From Rhodocyclaceae bacterium (GTDB lineage Bacteria > Pseudomonadota > Gammaproteobacteria > Burkholderiales > Rhodocyclaceae): a stretch of 64,000 nt of DNA. The notes below the pieces were generated by a model. That model made no database searches, had not been told where the DNA came from, and worked only from the letters and a program-made list of their open reading frames with translations. This document shows, in pieces, positions 56,364 through 64,000 of the stretch. The stretch is from contig WBUF01000007.1 in assembly GCA_008933825.1 (NCBI GenBank), forward strand, positions 1 to 64,000, read 5' to 3'. Numbering within the stretch: the stretch's first letter is position 1; the number at the start of each line of letters is the position of its first letter. The position numbers were made by a program, and so were the translations under genes.

Positions 56364-57170
56364 ATGGCCCGCAAGTCACCCGCCGAAAAGCCGCGCGCCC
56401 CCAAGGACCGCCAGTTCGTCACGGCGCTCGCGCGCGGACTGGACATCCTGCGCGCCTTCACGCCGCGCCACCCGCTGCTCGGCAACAGCGAAATCGCCCA
56501 GCGCGCCCATCTGCCGAAGCCGACGGTGACGCGCCTGACCTACACGCTGACCCAGCTCGGCTATCTCAACTACTCGCCGGAATCGGGAAAATATTCGCTC
56601 TCGGTCGGTGTGCTGGCGCTCGGCTACTCCTATCTCGCCAGCCAGGACATCCGCCCCATCGCGCGCCCGCTGATGCTGGAGTTCGCCGAGTACGCCCGCG
56701 CCACGGTGTGCCTGGCGGCGCGCGATAACCCGTACATGGTCTTCCTCGAGGTCTGCCAGGGCAACCCGACCTTCCAGATGCGGCTGGAAGTCGGCGCACG
56801 CGTTCCCTACGGCATGACGGCGCTGGGCCGCGCCTATCACTGCGGACTGCCCGAGGATTCGCGCGCGGCGATGCTGGTGGAACACCGCAAGACGGCCACC
56901 AAGGAAGCCTGGGACGGCTTCCGCGCCAGCTTCGAGAAAGCGGTACGCGAATACCAGAAGCACGGCTTCTGCGTCTCGCTCGGCGAGTGGAACAAGGACG
57001 TGTATTCGGTCGCCGTGCCGCTGGTCTCGCGCGACCAGTCGAAGGTGCTCGCCCTCACCTGCGCCGGCCCGCCCTTCGAAATGACGCGGCAGCGAATATT
57101 CGAGGAACTCGGCCCGCGCCTGATCCAGCTGCGCGACCGCCTGTTCGCCGCCACAGGCGGGAGTTTCTGA
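56364..57170 (+). CDS. IclR-family transcriptional regulator
   Basis: 268 residues. N-terminal winged helix (RGLDILRAFTPRHPLLGNSEIAQRA, then HLPKPTVTRLTYTLTQLGYL) and a C-terminal IclR effector domain (LEVGARVPYGMTALGRAYHC, EWNKDVYSVAVPLVS). Regulators of this kind sense aromatic or acyl metabolites and control nearby operons. The ATG at 56364 has GGAGGA seven bases upstream; one at 56358 is too close to it. The last gene of the SDR-QOR-IclR operon; likely regulates itself and the divergent operon through the palindrome at 54463. Confidence 0.92.
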   Translation: MARKSPAEKPRAPKDRQFVTALARGLDILRAFTPRHPLLGNSEIAQRAHLPKPTVTRLTYTLTQLGYLNYSPESGKYSLSVGVLALGYSYLASQDIRPIARPLMLEFAEYARATVCLAARDNPYMVFLEVCQGNPTFQMRLEVGARVPYGMTALGRAYHCGLPEDSRAAMLVEHRKTATKEAWDGFRASFEKAVREYQKHGFCVSLGEWNKDVYSVAVPLVSRDQSKVLALTCAGPPFEMTRQRIFEELGPRLIQLRDRLFAATGGSF

Positions 57171-57176
57171 CCCTGG

Positions 57177-57200
57177 CGCCGCATCGCCGGAACTGACTTT
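57177..57200 (-). repeat. AAAGTCAGTC-like dispersed element, last copy
   Basis: CGCCGCATCGCCGG then AACTGACTTT, 6 bp after the IclR stop and 4 bp before the DUF294 stop. It differs from the core at one position (AAAGTCAGTT). Confidence 0.65.
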
Positions 57201-57204
57201 TTGC

Positions 57205-58659
57205 CTACAGCCGGTAATCCAGCCGCAGCTTGTCCTGCAGCTTGCGCGCCTGTTTGAAGGCTTCCTTGAGAATGTGCCGGTCGAGCTCGTTGAGCTTGTC
57301 CGGATCGATGCGGTTGGCGCCGGCGTTGCCGTTGCTCAGTTCCTGCTGATGGCGCAGGCGCAGCAGCTGGATGAAATAGAAGCCGTCGATCATCGCCTCG
57401 ATGTCGGCGCCGAGGTTGGTGGCTTCGGCTGCGCCGCGCAGGCGCTGCGCCGTGCCGGTCATGGCCACGTTGTTGGTCAGCGCGAAAATCCTCGCCGCGT
57501 CGACAAAGGGGCGCGAACCGTACATCTTGAGGTCGATGGTGTGCGGAAAATCCTTGCTGTTGTCGTAGACGAAGTCGCGGATCATGCCCAGCGGCGGCGC
57601 ACACTGCAGGGCATTCTCGCTCATCAGGCGCAGGAACAGCGTGGCCTTGCCGGACATGCCGAGCAGCCACTCGCGCAGCTCGTGCGACAGCTCCTCGTCC
57701 CCGTAAAGCGGGCGGAAGTCGAAGAAGATCGAGGCATTCAGCAGCGCCTTCGGCTCGGGCATCTGGATCCATTTCGCAAACCTGGCGCGCCATTCCTCAA
57801 GCGACAGGCACCATTCCGGATTGCCCGCCATGATGCCCCCCTTGCAGAGCGGGAAGCCGCAGGCGTCGAGCTTGTTGTTGACCGCGCCGGCGAAGGGCAG
57901 CAGGGCCTCGCGAATGCGCCCGGCCTCCTTGCCGTCGACGTCGAAGATGATGCCGTTGTCCTGGTCGGTCGACAGCGTCTGCTCATAGCGTCCCTCCGAA
58001 CCCAGCGCGATCCAGCACCACCTCACCTGCGGCAGGTCGAACTCGTCGTGGGTAAGCTCGATGATGCGCAGGGTAAGCAGGTCGTTCAGGGTGGAGATCA
58101 AGTGCGTCAGCTGGTCGGCCGCCACGCCCTGGCGCAGCATGGCGTCGGCCATGCTGCGGATGTCCCTCGAGCAGGATTGCAGGGCCGCCAGATCCCTGGC
58201 CTCGCGAATGTTGCCGGTGACGTCGTTCACGCCGGTGCGCTGCAGGGCGAACAGGTCGTTCTGCGAAACGATGCCGAGCAGGCTGCCCGCTTCGTCCACC
58301 ACGAGCAGATGGCGCAGGCCGCGGCGCCCCATGATGAGCGCCGCCTGGTAGGCCGTGGTCTGCGGCTTGACGGTAATCACGCCGGCAGTCATGACATTCG
58401 CAATGGGCAGGTCGAGGGTGCAGCCTGGCAGCGCCACCCGGTGCAGCAGGTCGCGCAGGGTGAATATGCCCAGCGGCAGCCGGCCCTCGCCGTCGGCGAC
58501 GATGATCGAGCCGATGCGCTTCTCGTCCATCACCCTGATGGCCTGGCGCACCGTGGCATCCAGCGGCACCGTCTCCGGCTTGCGGCGGATGAGGCTGCCC
58601 AAGGGGCTGTACATCGCCTGGTACTCCCCTCTCGCACCCTGTCGGTTTGCATCTTCCAT
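57205..58659 (-). CDS. CBS-domain / DUF294 putative nucleotidyltransferase
   Basis: 484 residues. Two CBS domains (residues about 25-80, MDEKRIGSIIVADGEGRLPLGIFT; and 90-145, MGRRGLRHLLVVDEAGSLLGIVS) are followed by the DUF294 nucleotidyltransferase region with LGSEGRYEQTLSTDQDNGIIF (GSxxR and DxD style). The C-terminal helical DUF294_C part closes it. The CBS pair would bind adenosine nucleotides. The gene is 17 bp after the exonuclease-fusion gene. In other proteobacteria DUF294, exonuclease and acetate-permease or symporter genes lie together, as here. Confidence 0.9.
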   Translation of the reverse strand: MEDANRQGARGEYQAMYSPLGSLIRRKPETVPLDATVRQAIRVMDEKRIGSIIVADGEGRLPLGIFTLRDLLHRVALPGCTLDLPIANVMTAGVITVKPQTTAYQAALIMGRRGLRHLLVVDEAGSLLGIVSQNDLFALQRTGVNDVTGNIREARDLAALQSCSRDIRSMADAMLRQGVAADQLTHLISTLNDLLTLRIIELTHDEFDLPQVRWCWIALGSEGRYEQTLSTDQDNGIIFDVDGKEAGRIREALLPFAGAVNNKLDACGFPLCKGGIMAGNPEWCLSLEEWRARFAKWIQMPEPKALLNASIFFDFRPLYGDEELSHELREWLLGMSGKATLFLRLMSENALQCAPPLGMIRDFVYDNSKDFPHTIDLKMYGSRPFVDAARIFALTNNVAMTGTAQRLRGAAEATNLGADIEAMIDGFYFIQLLRLRHQQELSNGNAGANRIDPDKLNELDRHILKEAFKQARKLQDKLRLDYRL

Positions 58660-58676
58660 GTCGTATCGCCTTCGGT

Positions 58677-60869
58677 TCAGTACTTGATTCTGGCGTAATA
58701 GGTGCGCTCGGCCGCCTCGCGCGCTTCGCGCAGCGTGCGGATGCCCATTGCACCGAGCAGCGGGATCATCCTGAGGAACGCCTCGCCGGTAACGATGGCA
58801 TCGCCCAGCGCGGTGTGGCGGCCGATGACGTTGATGCCGAGCCGCGCGCAGATCGACTCCAGCTTGTGCGATTCCTGGTTGGGATGGATCACGGCGGAGA
58901 GCAGCAGCGTGTCCAGCACCGGGTGTCGGAAGCAGATGCCGGTCGACTCCTCCTTCAGCTGCAGAAAGCGCATGTCGAAGGCGGCGTTATGGGCGACGAG
59001 CACCGTATCCTCGCAGAAGGCGTGAAACAGGGGCAGCACCTTGTCGAGCGTGGGCTGGCCGGCCACCATGTCCTCGGTGATGCCGTGGATGGGAATGCCT
59101 TCCGGCCGCAGCGGCCGGCGCGGATCGATGATCTGGTCGATGCTCTCGCTGCGCAGCAGGCGGCCGTTCACGATGCGCGTGGCGCCGATCTGGATGATCT
59201 CGTCGCCGGCAGAAGGTTCCAGCCCGGTGGTTTCGGTGTCGAAGACGGTGTAGGTCAGTTCGGTGAGCAGCCGGTCGTCCAGGGCGCGGCTCTCCGCGGT
59301 CTGGCGGAACAGGTTGAAGTCGTAGTATTCGGGGCGGCTCTCCGCGTGCATCAGAGTCGCCGACTCGACGGATTCCTGCGGCGTGGCGGCGGGAATCAGC
59401 ATGCGGATGAAGGCGCGGTGCGAGGCCTTCTCGCGCTCGAACCATATCTCGCCATCGTGCCGCTCGATCACCTCGCGCAGGGTGAGCGGGCTGTTCTCGC
59501 CCGCCACGTTCATCGGGTCGATCTCCCAGGCGAGCAGCGTCTGGCTGCCGACGACGGCGCCGGACCATATCAAGTCGAGCTGGGTGAGCCGGCCTGCCGG
59601 CGCCATCCGGAAGCGCAGCTCGCGGATGCCGTATTCGTCGCGCAGCCGCGACGCCAGGTAGGTCACGCCCTGCAGGAGGGAGAAGCTATCCACCTTGACC
59701 CAAAGCCCGTCGGCCACCTGCTCGATCTTGGTGGGCAAATCGAGCTTCTTTTCGATGCGCCGCTGGGCCGCGGCGACGAAGTCCTCGCCCAGCATGTCCT
59801 CGAGCGGCCAGCGCGCCTTGAGCGCGCCGGCAAACTCGCTGACGGTCTGGTCCAGCCGCTTGCCCATGGCGCCGACCTCGTCGCGAATGATGCCGACGAA
59901 ACGCTCGCGCATGTCGGCGCCCATGTCCGGGTATTCGAGCAGGTTCTCCACCGCGGCGCGAACATTGCCCAGCGAGGCGCGGCTGCCCTCGGTGAGCGAT
60001 TGCAGCAGGGCATCGCGCTTGCTCTCCAGTTCGAAATTGCGCGTGATGTTGTCGAGCAGGAGGACGTAACCAGCGACGGATCGTTCGCGTTCGCCCGACT
60101 GCCCTTCCTCGCGAACCGCGCCAAGAACCGGCGCCATCTGAACGCGGATGAGCTGCCCGGCCCGGCTGGCAGTGACGAAATTCGCCAGCGGCTGCTGGCT
60201 GCCGCGCGCCAGGCGCTGCTGGATGCTCTCCAGCGCGTGGGTGATCAGGTTGCGATCGAGCACGGCAAAGATCGAGCGGCCGAGCCCAATGAGCGCGCTG
60301 CCGGCAGCGGCCGGCTCGCCCTCCGCCAGCGCCCTGAACTGGAGGCGGGCCCGATTGTTGTAGAGCAGGATGCGGCCGTCCAGGTTGCACACCACAACGC
60401 TCTGCGTCAGTTCGGACATGAGCGCGCCCAGGCGGTTCTTCTCTTCCTCGATCGAGGTTTTCGCCTCGCGGATGCGCTCCTCGACGTCACGCTGCAGGGA
60501 TTCGCGCTGCTCGGCCAGCGCGTTCACCACCTGCGCCAGGGTGCGGATTTCCGGAGCGCCGATTGCCTGCAGACGCAGGCCGGGATTCGAATTCACCATG
60601 ACCAGCGCCTGCTCGCGCAACGTCAGGGGGGCCTGCACATAGGCGCGGAAGACCGCATGCACGATCATGCCGAGAAACGCCCAGGCCATCAGGATGATCA
60701 GAATCGACAATTCCAGGCGCGGCTTCAGTATGGCGACGAACGCCAGCCGCTCGTCTTCCTGCATATCGGCCCACAGTACGGCGCCGAGCGCACCGAAAAG
60801 CAGTGCCAGCAGCAGGTAGATGCCGGCCAGGATGAGGGCCAGCTTGAGCTTGCCGGGTTGGGCTGCCAT
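58677..60869 (-). CDS. Membrane pseudo-sensor-kinase fused to DnaQ-type 3'-5' exonuclease
   Basis: 730 residues. Two membrane helices at the N-terminus (LALILAGIYLLLALLFGALG; ILIILMAWAFLGMIVHAV), a HAMP-like coiled coil, a PAS region (VCNLDGRILLYNNRARLQF), then a HisKA/HATPase-like region. The H-box histidine is absent (LTEGSRASLGNVRAAV) and the ATPase is degenerate, so it is a pseudo-kinase. The last ~190 residues are a DEDDh exonuclease: FDTETTGLE (D544, E546), HNAAFDMRFL and HTALGDAIVTG. It could cut nucleic acid or nucleotides at the membrane in response to a signal. Between response regulator and DUF294 genes. Confidence 0.88.
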   Translation of the reverse strand: MAAQPGKLKLALILAGIYLLLALLFGALGAVLWADMQEDERLAFVAILKPRLELSILIILMAWAFLGMIVHAVFRAYVQAPLTLREQALVMVNSNPGLRLQAIGAPEIRTLAQVVNALAEQRESLQRDVEERIREAKTSIEEEKNRLGALMSELTQSVVVCNLDGRILLYNNRARLQFRALAEGEPAAAGSALIGLGRSIFAVLDRNLITHALESIQQRLARGSQQPLANFVTASRAGQLIRVQMAPVLGAVREEGQSGERERSVAGYVLLLDNITRNFELESKRDALLQSLTEGSRASLGNVRAAVENLLEYPDMGADMRERFVGIIRDEVGAMGKRLDQTVSEFAGALKARWPLEDMLGEDFVAAAQRRIEKKLDLPTKIEQVADGLWVKVDSFSLLQGVTYLASRLRDEYGIRELRFRMAPAGRLTQLDLIWSGAVVGSQTLLAWEIDPMNVAGENSPLTLREVIERHDGEIWFEREKASHRAFIRMLIPAATPQESVESATLMHAESRPEYYDFNLFRQTAESRALDDRLLTELTYTVFDTETTGLEPSAGDEIIQIGATRIVNGRLLRSESIDQIIDPRRPLRPEGIPIHGITEDMVAGQPTLDKVLPLFHAFCEDTVLVAHNAAFDMRFLQLKEESTGICFRHPVLDTLLLSAVIHPNQESHKLESICARLGINVIGRHTALGDAIVTGEAFLRMIPLLGAMGIRTLREAREAAERTYYARIKY

Positions 60870-60876
60870 GAAACGC

Positions 60877-61248
60877 TCAGGATTCGCCGAGAATCTGCCT
60901 CACTTGCGCGATCAGGTCCTTGGTCGAAAACGGCTTCGTCATGTAGGCGTCGGCACCCAGGGCGGTACCCTTGGCGACCTCCGTATCCCGTCCCTTGGCG
61001 GTAAGCATGACGATCTTCACGGCCTGCAGGCCGGGATTGGCGCGGATCGTCTGGCACACCTCGAAGCCGTTTTTCTTCGGCAGCATGATGTCGAGCAGCA
61101 CCAGGTCGGGCCGCTTCTCCTCGACCGATTTCAGGGCCGCCTCCCCGTCCGTGGCCACGGCCACATCGAAGCCCTCGCGCTTCATGAGGAACTCGAGGGA
61201 AACCACGATATTCGGTTCATCGTCGACGATCAGTATCCGCTTAGTCAT
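60877..61248 (-). CDS. Single-domain response regulator (CheY-like)
   Basis: 123 residues. Complete receiver with acidic pocket DDEP, phosphoacceptor D53 (LLDIMLPKKNG), T83 and K105 (MTKPFS). No output domain, so it acts by protein-protein contact. It overlaps the 3' end of the symporter kinase gene by 8 bp; the kinase is the obvious phosphodonor. GGAGAGAAGACAAA precedes its ATG. Confidence 0.93.
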   Translation of the reverse strand: MTKRILIVDDEPNIVVSLEFLMKREGFDVAVATDGEAALKSVEEKRPDLVLLDIMLPKKNGFEVCQTIRANPGLQAVKIVMLTAKGRDTEVAKGTALGADAYMTKPFSTKDLIAQVRQILGES

Positions 61249-64000
61249 TTTGTCTTCTCTCCTCTTGGCGTGCTTCGCCCGCATCCAGGGGCAGGGTGAA
61301 CGAGAACGTCGCCCCCTTGCCCAGACTGCTTTTCACCCACAGCCGCCCGCCGAAATGCTCGACGATCTGGCGGCTGATCGGCAGACCCAACCCGGTTCCC
61401 TGCGGCTTGGCCGTCATGGTGTCGCCGACCTGGCGGAATTTCTCGAACACGGTGGGCTGGTCCGCCTCGGCTATGCCCGCCCCGTTGTCCTCGACATCCA
61501 CCCGCGCTGCACCACCTTCGGCAAAGAGTCGTACCGTTACACGCCCCCTATCCTCTTCGCAGAATTTGACCGCATTTGCCAGCAGGTTCAGCATGACCTG
61601 GATCAAGCGGTCGCGATCCGCCCGCACGCTGGGCACATCCCCGGCGAGGCGTTTTTCGAGACCGATCCGCTTGTCTGCGAACAGCGACGAGGTCGCCGCG
61701 AGGGATTCCTCGATCACCTCGCGCAGGTCGATGTCGGCAGTATGCCACTCGGCGTTGCCCGACTCGATCTTGGCCATGTCGAGCACCTGGTTGATGAGTC
61801 GCGTCAGGCGCTCCGTCTCCTTGACGATGATGGCGAGAAACTTGCGACGATTTTCCAGGTTGGTCTTCGGGTCCTCCAGCAGTATCTCCGAGAAGGCGCG
61901 TATCGAGGTGAGCGGCGTGCGCAGTTCGTGCGTCACCGTCGACATGAAATCGTCCTTCATGCGGTCCAGCTCCTTCAGTCGCTCGTTGGCAGCGCGCAGC
62001 TCGGCGGTTGCCTCCTCCAGTTCATGCGACTTCTGTTCCACCTGCCGTGAATAGGCGCGCACCTGGGAGGCTTCGTCGAGGATGTTCATGACCTCGTCGA
62101 TGCCGAGCGGTTCCTCTTTCACGACCGAGGCGACCATGACCCGGGCAGATGCTCCGCCGATGGCGCCCGCCAGCAGGGTCTCGGCATAATGCACCAGGTC
62201 GGCATTCGCCTCCAGTTGGTCGATCGACGCCACGCCGCGACGCCGGGCGTAGATCAGAAAGGCATCGCGGGCGCGCTCCGGCCCGAGGAAGCGGCCAATC
62301 AGCGGCAGCAGGTCCTGCACCTGTGCGCTGCCGCGCCAGAAGCGCGAACGCTGGTCGCCCTCGGTATGCCGGAAGGCATCGACGAACAGCGTCGCCTGGC
62401 TCGTTTCGACCACGTCCGGCCGCCTGCGCAGCGAGACGGCGACATAGCAGCCGATGTTGGCCAGCATGCTCCAGAACAGGCTGTGCGGTATCTCGCCCAG
62501 TCCGCTCAGCCCGAACAGCTGCTGCGGCTTGAGCAGGCCGATGCCGAACAGGCCTTCGCTGATGAAACTCAGGGAGAGCCATCCCGACTTGGCGAAGGAA
62601 GGCAGCAGCAGCGTGTAGACCCAGACGGCGAAACCGGCGACCAGCCCGGCAATGGCGCCCTGGCGCGTGCCGCCCTTCCAGTAGATGCCGCCGACGATGG
62701 ACGGCGCAAACTGCGCCACGGCGGCAAACGAGATGAGCCCGATGCCGACCAGCGCATAAGCCTCCCCCGCCGCGCGGAAGTAGATGTAGCCGAGCAGCAG
62801 AATGGCCGCGATCGCCCAGCGGCGTATCGACAGCAGCAGCCAGGACAGGTCCTGCTCTTCGTGCAGGCGCAACGACTTCCACCGCAGCAGCACCGGCATC
62901 ACCAGGTCGTTGCAGACCATCGTCGACAGCGCGATCGTCTCCACGATGACCATGCCGGTGCCGGCGGAGAGACCGCCGATGTACACCAGCAGGGCCAGGG
63001 CCTCCTGCTGCTCCGCCATCGGCAGCGTCAACACGAAAGTGTCGGCATCGACGCTGCCGTCTGGGAAGTGCAGCAGGCCGCCCACGGCAATCGGCAGCAC
63101 AAAGATGTTGATCAGCAGCAGATACAGCGGAAACAGCCAGATGGCGCGCGCCAAGTGGCGTTCATTCACGTTCTCGACCACCGAAATCTGGAACTGGCGC
63201 GGCAGGAACATGATGGAGAGCATGGACAGGAAGGTCAGCGACCACCAGCTGCCGTAGCTGGCGCCGGTGTCGTCCACCGTCATCAGCGCCTTCAACCTCG
63301 GCACCAGCTCGGCACGATCGAAGATGTCGTCGAAGCCGTCATAGAGGAAGAAGGTGACGAAAATGCCGACGGCCACGAAGGCCAGCAGCTTGACCAGGGA
63401 CTCGAAGGCGATTGCCGCCACCATTCCTTCGTGCCGCTCGGTGGCATCGAGGTGTCGCGTGCCGAAAAGGATGGTGAAGGCGGCCAGGATCAGGGCGATG
63501 TAGAGCGCGCTGTCCTGGAGCAGCGGCTGCGCCGCGGCCCGCGCCGGCATGACGATGTCCGGGTAGTGCAGCAGGATGGTGAAGCTGTTCGAGACCGCCT
63601 TCAGCTGCAGGGAAATGTAGGGGACGATGCCGATCACGGCGATGATCGTCACCAGGCCGCCGAGCAGATGGCTCTTGCCGTAGCGCGAGGAGACGAAGTC
63701 GGCGATCGAGGTGATGCGGTTGGCTTTGCTGATGCGGATGATCTTCAGCATGACGAACCACCACAGGCCGGCCATCAGCGTCGGCCCGAGGTAGATCGGC
63801 AGGAAGCCGATGCCGGTCGACGCAGCCCGTCCGACGCTGCCGTAGAAGGTCCACGTCGTGCAATACACCGCCAGCGAAAGGGCGTAGATGGTCGGATTGG
63901 CAATGATGGAACGGCCGGCATCGGCGCGCTTGTCGCCGTAATAGGCAATGGCGAACAGCACGCCCAGGTAGGCGAAGGACACGCTGGCGATGACCCAGGA
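61241..64000 (-). CDS. CbrA-like hybrid: SLC5 sodium:solute symporter domain plus histidine kinase, 5' end outside window
   Basis: At least 919 residues; the frame is open to the right edge and a GTG at 63982 is only an internal start candidate. Twelve to thirteen membrane helices of the sodium/solute symporter family come first (FAYLGVLFAIAYYGDKRADAG; VGRAASTGIGFLPIYLGPT). A linker and coiled coil follow, then HisKA (STVTHELRTPLTS, His about 228 residues from the C-terminus) and HATPase (NLLANAVKF, DNGAGI, GTGLGLPI). In CbrA such symporter domains transport and sense histidine or other solutes. The cytoplasmic region also has a STAC-like segment. It precedes the response regulator, exonuclease-fusion and DUF294 genes. 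Confidence 0.92.
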   Translation of the reverse strand, partial: SWVIASVSFAYLGVLFAIAYYGDKRADAGRSIIANPTIYALSLAVYCTTWTFYGSVGRAASTGIGFLPIYLGPTLMAGLWWFVMLKIIRISKANRITSIADFVSSRYGKSHLLGGLVTIIAVIGIVPYISLQLKAVSNSFTILLHYPDIVMPARAAAQPLLQDSALYIALILAAFTILFGTRHLDATERHEGMVAAIAFESLVKLLAFVAVGIFVTFFLYDGFDDIFDRAELVPRLKALMTVDDTGASYGSWWSLTFLSMLSIMFLPRQFQISVVENVNERHLARAIWLFPLYLLLINIFVLPIAVGGLLHFPDGSVDADTFVLTLPMAEQQEALALLVYIGGLSAGTGMVIVETIALSTMVCNDLVMPVLLRWKSLRLHEEQDLSWLLLSIRRWAIAAILLLGYIYFRAAGEAYALVGIGLISFAAVAQFAPSIVGGIYWKGGTRQGAIAGLVAGFAVWVYTLLLPSFAKSGWLSLSFISEGLFGIGLLKPQQLFGLSGLGEIPHSLFWSMLANIGCYVAVSLRRRPDVVETSQATLFVDAFRHTEGDQRSRFWRGSAQVQDLLPLIGRFLGPERARDAFLIYARRRGVASIDQLEANADLVHYAETLLAGAIGGASARVMVASVVKEEPLGIDEVMNILDEASQVRAYSRQVEQKSHELEEATAELRAANERLKELDRMKDDFMSTVTHELRTPLTSIRAFSEILLEDPKTNLENRRKFLAIIVKETERLTRLINQVLDMAKIESGNAEWHTADIDLREVIEESLAATSSLFADKRIGLEKRLAGDVPSVRADRDRLIQVMLNLLANAVKFCEEDRGRVTVRLFAEGGAARVDVEDNGAGIAEADQPTVFEKFRQVGDTMTAKPQGTGLGLPISRQIVEHFGGRLWVKSSLGKGATFSFTLPLDAGEARQEERRQND

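Overview
The window is about two-thirds GC and densely coded, with genes on both strands. Gene content (polyhydroxyalkanoate and wax-ester genes, many acyl-CoA enzymes, FecR and TonB proteins, a CbrA-like symporter kinase) points to a betaproteobacterium, most likely Rhodocyclales-like; this is inference from content and no rRNA or tRNA gene was seen. Sixty-two protein-coding genes are called. The sensor kinase at the left edge and the symporter kinase at the right edge are cut by the window ends.

Layout. (1) 1-6.8 kb: a PAS histidine kinase, a bcp-slyD pair, and a three-gene run of secreted WD40-caspase, small exported protein and macrodomain hydrolase. (2) 6.8-16.3 kb: metY, then storage-lipid genes: a PHA-system protein, acyl-CoA-binding protein, a WS/DGAT acyltransferase, a phasin-patatin-TetR-TPR run, and a two-domain fatty acyl reductase very like Marinobacter Maqu_2220. 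(3) 16.4-21 kb: a four-gene operon (aldehyde dehydrogenase, Tat-signal small protein, GMC oxidoreductase, membrane-anchored lipase) that could run the reverse route, ester to alcohol to aldehyde to acid. (4) 21-30.8 kb: an FFLEE-type protein, an AAA_14/DUF4143 ATPase, an SbmA/BacA-type ABC exporter with a 22-residue membrane peptide upstream, a WYL regulator with two matching palindromes, a divergent ClpX-like ATPase without zinc finger, and FecR, ankyrin and TonB-like envelope proteins. (5) 30.9-48.1 kb: two divergent beta-oxidation clusters that meet at an AT-rich promoter region near 40.1 kb. They hold three acyl-CoA dehydrogenases, a kinase paired with one of them, a FadB/J-type fusion, thiolase, crotonases, MaoC hydratases, SDR and MDR enzymes and a ComB-like phosphatase. 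(6) 48.1-57.2 kb: mixed genes: a GST, a fadD relic, a pentapeptide protein, a membrane spermidine-synthase-like protein, a cold-shock gene, and two divergent redox operons, one ending in an IclR regulator. (7) 57.2-64 kb: DUF294 protein, a membrane pseudo-kinase fused to a DnaQ-type exonuclease, a response regulator and an SLC5-histidine kinase, all in one direction.

The strongest non-genic signal is a short dispersed element with core AAAGTCAGTC followed by CCGC and ACGGC blocks. I count nine exact cores and several degenerate copies, at gene ends, between genes and inside reading frames. Other repeats are: a 104-bp palindromic element in two inverted copies enclosing a four-gene block (33.2-36.6 kb); a second long hairpin at 37.8 kb; a 107-bp repeat in two copies (10.3 and 18.9 kb); and several REP-type hairpin pairs.

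Taken together the genes suggest a lipid-centred lifestyle: making and breaking wax esters and PHA, and feeding varied acyl-CoAs through beta-oxidation.
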